From assembly GCF_030445035.2 (NCBI RefSeq), contig NC_080704.1, forward strand, positions 26,578,499 to 26,642,498: a stretch of DNA of 64,000 bases. Reading direction: 5' to 3'. Origin of the DNA: Dasypus novemcinctus (Eukaryota > Chordata > Mammalia > Cingulata > Dasypodidae). Positions 22,432-33,816 of this stretch are shown here, piece by piece. Each line of letters opens with the position of its first letter. Within the stretch, counting starts at the first letter, position 1. Under the pieces are notes generated by a model. The model saw nothing but the letters and a program-made list of their open reading frames with translations, ran no database searches and was not told the origin of the DNA. The translations under genes were made by a program, and so were the position numbers.

Positions 22432-23579
22432 CCTTATTGTACAATGCCTGTAACTCAATGTGCTGGGTATGGCAGCATAAACTCCTTGATATATACGTGA
22501 GGGAGTGACCCATGCAAGTTTGGACTAATGTATCATTAGGGCTGCCATTAAATGGAAAGGAAAAAATATAAAAATGCATGCTATAAAGGGTTAAATCACT
22601 CATCATATCTGTAGTTTTTAAACATAAATAAAACACTGGTAGAATTGTTCTATATCTCAAAAATGACTGAGATTCAATTTATCTGAGACTTATTTAAATA
22701 GCTGGATAAGATGCTGTAACTAACAAGAAGAAGAACAGATATAAAAGGTAATGGATAGAGAGAACCAGCAAGATGGCAGAAGAGTAAGGCACTCCGAGAG
22801 TTGGCTACTGCTACAGAGCAGTTAGCAAACACCCAGAGCTCTCCGGAGCTAGCTGAAACACCTGTTTGGGGGCTCCAGGAGACCAGAAGAGCGTCCTACA
22901 ACATCCCTGAAGGAATGGAAGGAGTAGATGGCCATCTGCAGAGAAAATTCATAAGTAGAGGCTCCACGCCAGGGAGGCCTATGCCCATCCTCCACCGGAG
23001 GCACAAGCCGCCTCGGGAGCTGTTCCGCAGCAGGAATTGAAAGCTCCACTTCGCCAAAATGGGGGAGAAAGAGACGGTTGGGCACCAATTTCAGCTACTA
23101 ATGAGTAAATTCAGGGGGCTACAGTATAATCCTCAGAACAGCTAAAGTTTGAGCCTGTCCAAGTCAGAAAGAGGCCGCCGCCGCAGGCTCAAAGAGCCGT
23201 TTCACCCTCTCCATGGCCGTGGCTACAGAGTTTCGAGACTACCTGGGGGACTTCCTCGAACACTATGCGCTGCTGGGGTCAAGCAGCCCAGAGCAGATGG
23301 CGGCGGCCCCCAGCGGGCGCTCAAGAGCGAGTTCCTGGTAGGGGAAAAACCGCAAGTGTTACCTGGACCTCGAGGAGAACCAGCGCCGCCTCTTTCTACG
23401 CATTCACCAGACCATCAAGCGTGTGGGGGACAGCAGCGGGTTTGGGGGAGACCCGGGGCCTGGGGGCCTGCAAAGTGACCAGATCATCGCCCTGCCCGGC
23501 CAGGGCCTCATCGAGTTCCGTGAGGTGTTGGCCAAGCTCATTGACGACTACGGAGGCGAGGAGGAGGAGCTGGGGGGTG

Positions 23580-23667
23580 GTCTGGGAGGGGGTGGTCTGG
23601 GAGGGGGTGGGACGGGGTGGTCTGGGACGGGGTGGTCTGGGACGGGGTGGTCTGGGAGGGGGTGGTG
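23580..23667. repeat. 15-bp G-rich minisatellite in the PURB pseudogene
   Basis: Five to six units of the type tctgggacggggtgg fill the place of the glycine-rich linker of Pur-beta. The parent has a short Gly-rich stretch here, so the array probably expanded after insertion. Confidence 0.8.
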
Positions 23668-24561
23668 GGGGCCTGTACGGGGAGCTCCCAGAAGGCACCT
23701 CTATCATGGTGGAGTCCAAGCGCTGCTTTTTTGACGTGGGTTGTAACAAGTACGGCGTGTTCCTATGAGTGAGTGAGGTGAAGCCCTCCTACCGCAATGC
23801 CATCACTGTCCCCTTTAAGCCCTGGGGCAAGTTCGGAGGTGCCTTTTGCCAGTATGCCAATGAGATGAAAGAAATCCAGGAACAGCAGAGGGATAAGCTT
23901 TATGAAAGACGTGGTGGAGAGGAGTCTGAGGGCGAGGAGGTGGATGAGGATTGAAAATGGCAGCTACCCCTACAAGGCCTCCCCCACCCCACCACATATC
24001 CTCAGCTAGAGACCTCCTTCCTGCTCTACCCAGATGGGATGAGGTAGTGAAGGGAGGTCAAGGAAGTCCCCAGAAAGAGAAAACAAAATGAGAAGTAATA
24101 TAGTTAATTCAGAGAAATAACCAACAGTCATGGACAATTTGAAAAAAGCAAAGTTCCAAGGAACTGGCAGCAATGTGCAAAAAAAATAACAGCATCTCTT
24201 CACCTGAGCAAAATCGTCTCGGCCTGTTTTTGGTTTTTTTTTCCAACTGAGGTTCATAAACCCACCAGAGGTAAACCCAGAAGGGTTAGAGCCTCACACG
24301 TGGTGGGCCAAGAAACACTCCTGAGTCACCCAGACCCATTAATGACAGTAGAATTTGTGTTACACTTGGGAAATCGGGTCTAAAAACCTCTCCAGACTTC
24401 ACTGTGACAGCATCTATCCCTTCACCTCCATTGAAATCAACAGTTTGGATCAAAATCTTCATGGAGTCTTTGAGAAAAATTAGGCCTTTGCAGTTACCCA
24501 GCTCTGAGGGTACAAGTTTCATTAAAAGGAATACAACTTGATATAATCACGGACAGGGCAG

Positions 24562-24623
24562 AATAAGAACCCAAAAAGCCTTTGGGAAATACAGAAACCC
24601 CAAAGGCTTTTTGGGTTCTTATT
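24562..24623. repeat. Perfect 25-bp inverted repeat with 12-base loop
   Basis: The arm at 24562-24586 (begins aataagaaccc, ends ctttggg) is the exact reverse complement of 24599-24623. The loop is 24587-24598. It lies in the putative 3' UTR of the PURB pseudogene. A transcript of either strand would fold into an uninterrupted 25-bp hairpin. Confidence 0.95.
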
Positions 24624-26463
24624 TGGATCCATTTTGGATCCATTTTTTAAAATGTGGAATGGAACCTGGACTAAGGTCCATGTCTTTGCAGAATTGTTTC
24701 CCAGGATGCAAATGGATTCTGATGCTTGAATTAGATTCCATTACTAAAATAGTTTATCGTTGGCAAAAAAATGTTCAAAGACAAAAGCATTCTTACATTG
24801 GGATTACTGAGGCAGGCACAAGAAAAAAATCAGGTGTAAAGCACAAGGAAAACTATTGAGTAGATTGGCTGCTGCTCACTAAAGTTCTCACCCTGATTTC
24901 CAAATTTGGAGGTCAGTATGAAGAAATGGCTCAAGTTGTGAATGAGAGCCAGATCCCTATGGCTCCACCAAATTAACCAGTGAATTATGGATAATTCGGC
25001 TGTTTGGGCCACTGGTTGGCTGTAAAAACCATAAAACTTGACATCTACAAAAGGAACAATGTGGCTACATGCCTGAGCTTTAAATAGAATATTTGTCCTC
25101 ACAGAAAAGGTGGAAATAACCAAAACTGAAGTCTTCATGTACCTTCAGTTTAATCCGTGGATTTGTTCAGCTACTTAAAAATCCTCAGGTCTGGAATTCC
25201 AGCATCATTTATTCTTTTAAAATAAGTTTTTAAGAACTTGATCCATTTTATTAGTACCTCACAGTCAAAGTTGGCAAATGATGGATGAGTGATTCAAAGC
25301 AGCACACCTGATGGAAGCTGAAATCCATCTTTAAATGGAGCTGAAGTAAGCATGAATATGCTGACTATAATCTGGAAGCATTTTTATACCATCTAGACAT
25401 TTCAACACCTTGGCTTTTGCCAGTTTATCCAGCTGACTTTCAAGAACAAAAATTGGGGTTTTCAAGGAAAAAAAAAAAAAGAGGCCAGGAGCGGTCATCT
25501 TAAATCTGTACCGGGCACAATGGGAAGCGGGGCAGACTGAGAATCCCAGTGCTGGTGGGGACCAGCTTCTTTCCATTCAGATCAGTTTGCAGCTCTAGCC
25601 TAGGCCCCAGTGCCACCTCCAGCAGGGAGGAAACTGTGGGGACCTGCGCCAGCCTCTCCAGGAAATTATCGGCCAAACCGAGGAGGCCAGTGATTATCCT
25701 ACTCTGGCAGCACAAGCCACCCCAGGAGCTATTCTGTGGCTGGAATTGGAAGCTCCATTTCCCAGAAACAGGGGAGGAGGAGACGGCTTGCTGCTGATTT
25801 CAGCTACTGATTGGTAGACTAGGCTACTGGCCAAGACATAACCCTGGGAAAAGCTGGGGTGTGAACCAGCCCAAGTCAAATAGAGGCCAGTGACCGCCAT
25901 TTTAACTCAATCCCCAGCTGGGCTGACTGAAACTCTCAGTGTTGGCAGGAACCAGTTTTTTTCACACAGATCAGCGTGCAGCCCTAGCCTAGGCTTCAGC
26001 CCCACCTCTGGCAAGGAGGAGACTGAGGATCCCTGCACCAGCCTAAACAGGTAACTGCAGGTAGAATTGGCTGGCATAGACTGAAAATCAGAAGTCTATT
26101 AGGGCAACTGTGGACGTCTAGGACCTGCACTACATAGACTGCTGCCCACTCCTGCAGCTCCATCCTCACCCCAGGCAGGGGAGAAAGGGATGTGAAGCTT
26201 CATCAGTCTCTCTGGGCAACTACACACTAGGCCTGCACTTGGATTTTTCCACACAGCTGTGATGCTGTCTGTATCCCTGGCAAAGGAGAAAGTTGGAAGC
26301 AGCTTCATTGATCCCTGGCACAAAGAGGGCAGCTTGAGCCTCCACAGCTTACAGCACCAATTACATACTTGGCTCCTACTGCACAACCAGCAAGGGAGAA
26401 AGGATAGTAAGCCCTAAACTAAAGAGAAAAACTGCACCCAGAAAAAATATTCTAATAAGCCAG

Positions 26464-27411
26464 ATGCAAAGACATCAACAAAAAAATTACAATTCACATC
26501 AAGAAACAGGAATTTATGGCCCAGTTAAAGGAACGAGATAAGCCTCCAGATGATATAAAGGAATTGAGACAACTAATCATAGATGTTCAAACAGATCTTA
26601 ATAAATTCAATGAGATGGCTAAAGAGATTAAGGATATTAAGAAGACATTGGATGAGCACAAAGAAGAATTTGAAAGCGTACATAGAAAAATAGCAGATCT
26701 TATGGGAATGAAAGGTGCAATAAATGAAATTTTAAAAACATTGGAATCATATAATAGCAGATTTGAGGAGGCAGTAGAAAGGATTGGTGAGCTTGAAGAA
26801 ATGGCCTCTGAAAGTAAACATACAAAAGAACAGATGAAGAAAAGAAAGGAAAAAATTGAACAAGGTCTCAATGACAGCAAAAGATGTGCAAACATACATG
26901 TCATGGGTGTCCCAGATGGAGAATAAAAGTGAAAAGGGGCAGAAGGACTATTTGAAGACATAATGGTAGAAAACTTCCAACCCTATTGAAGGACATAGAT
27001 ATCCATGTCCAAGAAGCACAACGTACTCCCATCCAAAAAAGTCCAAATAGACCAACTCTGAGACACATACTCATCAGAATGTCAAATGCCAAAGACAAAG
27101 AATTCTGCAAGCAGCAAGAAAGAAGCAATGCATAACATATAATGGATATCCAATAAGATTAAATTTTTATTTCTCACCAGAAACCATGGAGGCAAGAAGA
27201 CAGTGGTCTGATATACTTAAGATACTACAAGAGAAAAACTTACAGCCAAGAATCTTATATCCAGCAAGACTGTCTTTCAAGAATGAGGGAGAAATTAGAA
27301 TATTCACAAATAAACAGAAACAGATCATTTCTAAGTAAAAGACCAGATTTTCAGGAAATACTAATGGGTGTGCTAGAACCTGAAAAGAAAAGACAGGAAA
27401 GAGAGGCCTGA
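26464..27411 (+). pseudogene. L1-E ORF1 remnant
   Basis: L1 ORF1p is the trimeric RNA-binding chaperone of the L1 particle. A coiled-coil segment of 136 codons stays open at 26516-26926 (heptad-like Lys/Glu/Leu-rich, then 'ANIHVMGVPDGE', the start of the RRM). The likely start near 26464 is in a different frame from it. A stop at 26924-26926 and later frameshifts break the RRM and C-terminal domain. The remnant ends at 27409-27411. Confidence 0.85.
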
Positions 27412-28759
27412 AAGGGAGTCTAGAAATGAAGATTATATCAATAAAAGTAACTAAAGTGTCAAGAGTGGTGAAAATAAAATATGACAGATAAAACTCAAAT
27501 TGGAATAAACTTAACCAATGATGTAAAGCACTTGTATTCAGAAAACTGCAACTCAATGTTAAATCAAAAAGCCCTAAATAACTGGAAGAACATTCCATGC
27601 TCATGGATTTTAAGACTAAATATTTATTAAGATGTCAATTCTACTCAAATTGATATACAAATTTAATGCGATACTGATAAAAATTCCACCAGCATTAAAG
27701 AAAAAATTGAAAACATGATCACCAAATTTATTTGGAAGTGTAAGGAGTCCTGAATAGCCAGAAATATCATAAAAAGGAAAAGTGAACCTCATCCCCAGAC
27801 TTTAAATCATCATACCTACCTATAGTGGTAAAAACAGCATGGTACTGGCCTAAAGACAGACACAATAGACCAATGGAACCAAATTTATGGTTTAGAAACA
27901 GACCCTCACATGTATGGTCAAGTGATTTTTGACTAGCCTGTCAAACTCACACAGCTCGGGCAAAACAATCCATTCAACAAACGGTGCTGAAAGAAGGAAG
28001 GAGGACCCCTATCTCACACCTTACCCAAAAATTAACTCAAAATGGATCAAAAAAACTAAAAATAAAAGCAAGAGCCATAAAACTTCTAGAAGAAATTATT
28101 GGAAAATATCTTCAAGACCTGGTGGTAGGTGGTGGATTCTTAAAGGAAATAAGAGGAAGACTGAGTGGACTACTGATGTTTAATGTAAGTAGAAGTTTTA
28201 ATTAGCTTTCCTGTAAAAGTGTGGGAATGTATAAAGTAGATGGTAACACACAGTGAGTAACAGCTGGTTTCTGAATGGGGATGTAACTGAAAATGGTAGT
28301 CTAGTAATGTAAATGCCAATTGACAGAATGGTTGAGAATAATCTAGGAATTGGATAGCACAGTAAACCAAGAGGTGGGTGAGAATTGTGGTTGATGGTAC
28401 AGATGCAAGAGTGTCATTTGTTAGCTAGAGCAAATGTATATCACTACTACAGGGTGTTGGGAATGTGGAGAAGCATTGTAAAAATACAGCTGGAGTGACC
28501 TACAGACTATGGTTAGTAGTAATAATATAATATTCTTGCATCTATGCAAAAGATGTACTGTGTTGATACTGAGGCAGTATGGAAAATGTGAGCCAAATGT
28601 ACACTATGGACATGGTAACAATCAGATGATATTATTTTATCTGTAGCAAATGACACAACAATGTGGTGTGTAGATGGAGGGGTGCTGTTTGGGAATTCTG
28701 CATATGTGCATGATTTTTTTTATAAGTTTACAACTTCTGTCATAAAAAATATATATTTA

Positions 28760-29240
28760 AAAAATAATAGGGTGGGTTGGGGGAAAAACACACCAAATAT
28801 AAGATAAGGATTATGATTAGTAAGATTTTGACAATATTCTTTCATAATCTGTAACAAACATCTCATGTCAATTCAAGGTGCTGGTGGAGGGTTGATATAT
28901 GGACCCCTTTATGATGTTATATATGTTTATTTGTAAGTTCACAACTCTTACTATACACTTAATTGTTTATGTATGTTCATATATAAATGATATAAAGATA
29001 ATAGGATTGGCTGAAGGAAAAATACTTTGTTCAGTAGTAGTATTTTGACAATGCTCTTTAATCACTAGTTAAAAAGGTTTTAATGACAATGCAAGTTATT
29101 GGTGGTAGGGTGAGTTATGAGAGTCCTATGTGATGTTGTATATGTTCGTTTTATACGTTCACAACTATTCTTGTACACTTACTGTTTGTGTATGTTTATA
29201 TATGTATGAGTGATATTTTTCAATAATTTTTTTAAAAAGG
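28760..29240. repeat. Tandemly repeated 3' UTR module in L1-E
   Basis: Two diverged copies of about 230-240 bp (about 28760-29000 and 29001-29240) share 'ttttgacaat.ttctttc/a', a 'tgatgtt.tatatgtt.gtt' block, 'gttcacaact' and a 'tgtatgtt.atatat' end. The preceding 28500-28760 shows a third, weaker version. Confidence 0.65.
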
Positions 29241-29735
29241 AGGGGGATGGATTGAGCCCACTAATTCCATGTAATGAAAAGAAGCTGGCTTGAATTTTAG
29301 AATATTTTTGAGCTATCCAGTTGTAGAACTTTCTCAAAATATAGTAAATGGAATTAAAGTAATAAAGTGTTGCTTAATCAAGATACCAGGGAACTTTTTG
29401 CTAACAAATAGTTAAATAGTTAAAAACTTATATTTACTCAGCATATAATTTTTGGCTTCTGTAGTGCCAGAAAATATTTAGAAAGTTTTTTCTTGAAAAT
29501 GGTTTGCTTGGTTAAGTAGCTGAAATACCAATACACTGTGGAAATTTAGTTCATGATGAAAGTGGCATTTCAATGAGATCAGTGAGAGAAGGTTTTTTTA
29601 AAAAAAAAAATAAATTGCATTAGGACAACATATGGAAAACATGGAAAAAACATAAGGCAGAATTACTATTACATGCATTACACCAAAATAAATTATTCAT
29701 GAAACAAAATTATAAATATAAAAAGAAAGTAATAA
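29241..29735. other. AT-rich non-coding DNA
   Basis: No gene or named repeat seen between the L1-E end and the SINE pair. Confidence 0.35.
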
Positions 29736-29820
29736 GGGAGTGGATGTAGCTCAGTGGTTGAGAGCCTGCTTCCCATGTATGAAGTCCTGGGTTTAACCCC
29801 AGCACATCTTAAAAAAAAAA
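29736..29820 (+). mobile_element. Short tRNA-headed SINE
   Basis: Only the tRNA-like head (A box 'tagctcagtggttgag', B box 'gggtttaacccc') followed by poly(A). It resembles the copy at 1751 but lacks its body. Its A tail runs directly into the next SINE. Confidence 0.85.
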
Positions 29821-30230
29821 GTGGCAGACTTGGTCCAGTGGTTAGGGCGTCCGTCTACCACATGGGAGGTCCGTGGTTCAAACCCCGGGCCTCCTTTGAC
29901 CTGTGTGCAGCTGGCCCGTGCACAGTGCTGATGCGTGCAAGGAGTGCCCTGCCACGCAGGGGTGTCCCCCGCATAGGGCAGCCCCACGCACAAGGAGTGC
30001 ACCCTGTAAGGAGAGCCGCCCAGCGCAAAAGAAAGTTCAGCCTGCCCAGGAATGGCACCGCACACACGGAGAGCTGACACAACAAGATGACACAAGAAGA
30101 AACAGATTCCCATGCCACTGACAACAACAGAAGCGGACAAAGAAGACGCAGCAAATAGAGAACAGACAACTGGGTTGGGGGGGGAAGGGGAGAGAAATAA
30201 ATAAATAAAAATAAATCTTTAAAAAAAAAA
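29821..30230 (+). mobile_element. DAS-type SINE (long-body subfamily)
   Basis: A full tRNA-like head ('tggtccagtggttaggg', 'ggttcaaaccc') follows the A tail of the preceding SINE. The body includes the extra 'cacacacggagagctgacac' segment that marks the long subfamily. The tail is aaataaataaataaaaataaatcttt plus A. No clean duplication was found, probably because the target was the neighbour's A tail. Confidence 0.95.
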
Positions 30231-32839
30231 GATGTACTAAAATTGATCATTTTTAAAGATAATAATAAAATAAAAGGTTTAGAGAAATGTCTATTTCACT
30301 CAAGAGTGAATATACTTTTAAACTTGGTGTGGGGAAGGCCATCCTAAACAAGATGCAAATTCCAGAGGCAATAAAGTATAAAATTGCCAATAGAAAAATA
30401 AAAAATATATTTATGGCAAAAAAATTATGATCAAATAAAAGAAGTGAGCAAATGAGGAAAAATATTTTCAAAAATGAATAGAAAATGGTATGCACCTAAT
30501 AAAAGTGCCTCAAAATACATGAAATAAAAATTGAGAGAATTGAAGGGAGAAATAGTTCTATATTAATAGTTGGAATCTTCAATATACCACTTTCAATAAC
30601 TCATAGAACATCTAGACAGAACATTAGTAAGGAAACAGAGGATTTGAAAAATAGTTTACATTAACTAGATCTAACAGATGTATATAGAAACTGCTACCCA
30701 ATAAGGGGAGAATACACAATTTTCTCAAGTGCACGTGGATCATTCTCCAGGACAGACCATATGTTAGGTCACAAAAGAAGTCTCCATAAATTTATCAAGA
30801 TGGAAATCAAACACAGCATCCTCTATGATGATAATATAATGAAGCTAGAGATAAATAATAGAAGGAAAAGGGAAAATTCAAAGAAATGTGGAAATTAAAC
30901 AACATATTCTCAAGCAAGCAGTAGGTCAAAGAAGAAATCACAAAGAAATTAGAAAATTCTTAGCAATGTATAAAAATGAGAACACAACATAGCAAAATTT
31001 ATAGGATGCAAAAAGGCAGTGCTCCATGGAAATTTATAGCTGTAAACACATACATTAAAAAAGAGAAAAGGCAAAGAGGCGGGGCAAGATGGCGTCTGAG
31101 TGAGTGCACCTTATGGTCTCTCCTGCGAAAAAGCGGCCAAGTGGGGTTGGAGTCTTGCCTGAGCTGGTTGTCTTGGGGGCTTGCAGGGCGGAGGGTGTGT
31201 GCACATTGCTTTGGAGAGAGAGTGGAGGACGTTGTGCTTGCTAAAGGTAGAATTGTGACTTACAAGTACAGAGGCCGGAAGCTGTGGGCTGGCGGGACCC
31301 TTCCCCCTGGGGCTGGGGTCCGCTGTGTTTCCTGAGATCTGTCGGTTGTGCGGTGGCATTCCTGGGCTCCATGGTCCCCAGATACGTGGTCCCCAGGTCC
31401 ATGTCCCCTGAGCCCCCATAGCCTGTGTTCCACAGACCTACATGCCCTGGGTCTGCAGAGTCGCAGACTTCCCTTTCCCAAATCCAGCACTCCCAGAGTT
31501 CCGGGATTCCCCTAGCCCTCCATTTTGGACTGACTCTGTGGGTGGAAGGGATTCCGTGGGGGTGCACTAGGGGGGCCTGGCTAGTGTGGGTTCGATTTTC
31601 TGGTGTTTCACACACACACACTTTTTTTCTTTTCTTGTTCTTGGAGGAGCATACCGGCTGGCTTGGGGAGAGTCTGGGAAGAGAGGAGTGGTGAATCTGC
31701 TGAGAAAGCCCAATTCACCTAAATACCCTGGGATAGGAAACTTGGCCCGGGAGAAGGTGGAGTCAGAAAATCAATAAGCCCTCTCATAGCACACCTAAAG
31801 GAGAGGGACTGTAGGAGGTGCTTTCCAAGCCTCCAATAGCATACCTGGTGAGGTGTGGGTACTTGCTCTCTCTGGAAATTAAGAGTCGTTTTCTGTGCGG
31901 AGCTGATTCAACAAGGACCCACTTGAATCTCCTACTGGACATCTCAGGCAGCTTTCCTGCTGCCTGGGAGAGAGGGAAGTGAGGAAGAGAGAAAAGGGGG
32001 AATGTCAGATCCCTAAGCGTTTTATTTAACTGCAAATAGGATGCCTTGCTTGAAACTTTCCTAGTATTTGGTTGGATTTTCCTTCCTCTTTATCCCCCCC
32101 ACCCAAGGCCCTTTTTTCCTTCTTTCACTTTTTCTTTTTCCTGCTTACTTCCCCACTCTCTTTTGTCCCCTTTTTTTTCTCTTTCTTTCTCTGCTTTCTT
32201 ATTCTTCTTACATTAGGTGCTGCAGGGAGAGCTTCACATTTGCTGTATTTCCTCATCTTCCATTTACTCTTTTCTGTCTGTATTGATTTTGGCCACCAAC
32301 ACTATCCCCTTTCCTCTACATCTTTCTGTCCTCCATCATTGTTTCTATTACATTACACCTCTCTTTGTTTGCCCCCCTATTTTTTGACTTTTTATTACTA
32401 ATACCTTTGTTTTGCTTTCTGCCTTATATTCACTCTTTATATCATTGTCCTCTCTTTTCTCTTTCCCTCTCTCCTGAACACATAGGCCTTTTAATTCACA
32501 ATGTATTCCTCCCCATATTCAGATTTTTACGTACTCTACTTTTCTTACTGTTATAACTCTACATACCTTACATGAATCTAATATCCATTCTCCTATATCT
32601 CACATGGTTCCTCTGTTAATATTTACTATCAATACTACTATTATTCATTTTCTTTTCTTACTCCTTTTGCTTTCTCTGGCCCTAATATTTTCCTTCAAGT
32701 GAACTTAGCCAACAACAAGGAAATAGAATAAGAAGAACAAAGTGACAAAGACTTAACACACACACAAAAACAACAACTAATTAAACTCCAAACTAGACAA
32801 AGAAGTTAAGCAACTGACTAAACCCATCAAGATAAAATG

Positions 32840-33816
32840 ATGACCAGACAACAACAAAAAACTACAATCCAAACCAATAATCAGGAAAACATGCCCCAAT
32901 CCAATGAACAAACGAAAACCAGGAAGAGGAGCAGAACATTGAACAAGTAATTAAAGATCTCAAAACATATATTAGGGACCAATTTGACGAGGTGAAGGAA
33001 GAGACAAAGAATATGAAGAAAACAATTGGAGAGAATACCGAAGAAATTGAAATCACACACAAAAATATAACAGATATGATGGTGATGAAAGGCACAATTC
33101 AAGAAATCAAAAATACACTCTCAGCAAATAACAACAGACTCGAAGAGGCAGAGGAGAGATTAAGTGATGTGGAAGAAAGTATATTTGAAATCAAACAGAT
33201 AGGAGAACTGGTCGATAAAAAGATAGAAAAAATCCAGCAAGGGCCTAGGAACCTGAATGGCAATGCAAAACATGCAAACATACATATTGTAGGCATCCCA
33301 GAAGGAGAAGAGAAGGGAAAGGGGACAGAAGTGGTGTTGAAGGAAATAATGGCTGAAAACTTCCCAAACCTATTGAGGGAGACGGATGTACATGTCCAGG
33401 AAGCACAATGCACCCAAAACAGCATAAATCCCAACAGGCCTACCCCAAGACATATACTTGTCAAGTTATCCAATGCTCAAGACAAAGAGAAAACACTAAA
33501 ATCAGCAAGAGAAAAGAGAACCATCACATTCAAAGGAGGCTCCATAAGATTAAGTGCTGATTTCTAATCTGAAACCATGGAGGCAAGAAGACAGTGGTAT
33601 GACATAGTCAAGGTACTAAAAGAAAAAAATTTCCAACCGAGAATACTCTATCCAGCAAAGTTAGCATTCAAAAATGATAGAGAGTTCAAAATACTCACAG
33701 ATAAACAAAAACTAAGAGAGTATGCCAACAAGAATCCTGCCCTTCAAGAAATACTAAAGGGAGTTCTGCAGGAAGAAAGAAAAAGACAAGAGAGACAGAG
33801 TTGGAGGACAGTGTAA
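32840..33816 (+). pseudogene. L1-A ORF1, broken
   Basis: Homologous to the intact 322-residue ORF1 at 39272. The start ATG at 32840 gives '[18 protein letters not shown]', then a frameshift near 32918. The coiled coil and RRM are readable at 32992-33567 ('ANIHIVGIPEGEEKGKG', '[19 protein letters not shown]'). A TAA at 33565-33567 replaces a sense codon after 'RLSADF', and the C-terminal domain continues in the same frame to 33816. Confidence 0.92.

Larger units (their letters stand above)
23177..25477 (+). pseudogene. PURB: PURB processed pseudogene (Pur-beta)
   Basis: PURB encodes a single-stranded DNA/RNA-binding Pur-repeat protein. This copy is intronless, 5'-truncated (the first Pur repeat is missing and homology begins at about 23187 in the region preceding '[14 protein letters not shown]'), and ends in a poly(A) run at about 25467-25480. 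The flanking aaagaggcc at 23168-23176 and 25478-25486 is a target duplication, so L1 machinery made it. Recognisable pieces are 'RALKSEFLV', '[19 protein letters not shown]', '[14 protein letters not shown]' and the acidic PURB C-terminus '[10 protein letters not shown]', which separates it from PURA. It is dead. There are at least two frameshifts (between 23290 and 23320, and an extra A near 23346), and a TGA at 23766-23768 stands where the parent has Arg, consistent with CGA to TGA decay. The reading frame ends at 23952-23954. About 1.5 kb after the stop is presumably parental 3' UTR. Confidence 0.9.
22762..29240 (+). mobile_element. L1-E: old L1 with internal deletion, hosting the PURB retrocopy
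   Basis: Starts with an L1-type leader including a YY1-like 'caagatggcaga' (22769-22780). The 5' UTR holds two related monomers, about 22995-25705 (split by the pseudogene) and 25706-26060. Decayed ORF1 follows (about 26464-27411). Then, near 27500, the sequence jumps directly to the C-terminal half of ORF2, so endonuclease and most of the reverse transcriptase (about 2.3 kb) are missing. ORF2 remnants run to about 28140 and the sequence then passes into a 3' UTR that ends in repeated modules (28760-29240). It is non-functional and older than L1-A/B/D. Confidence 0.88.
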
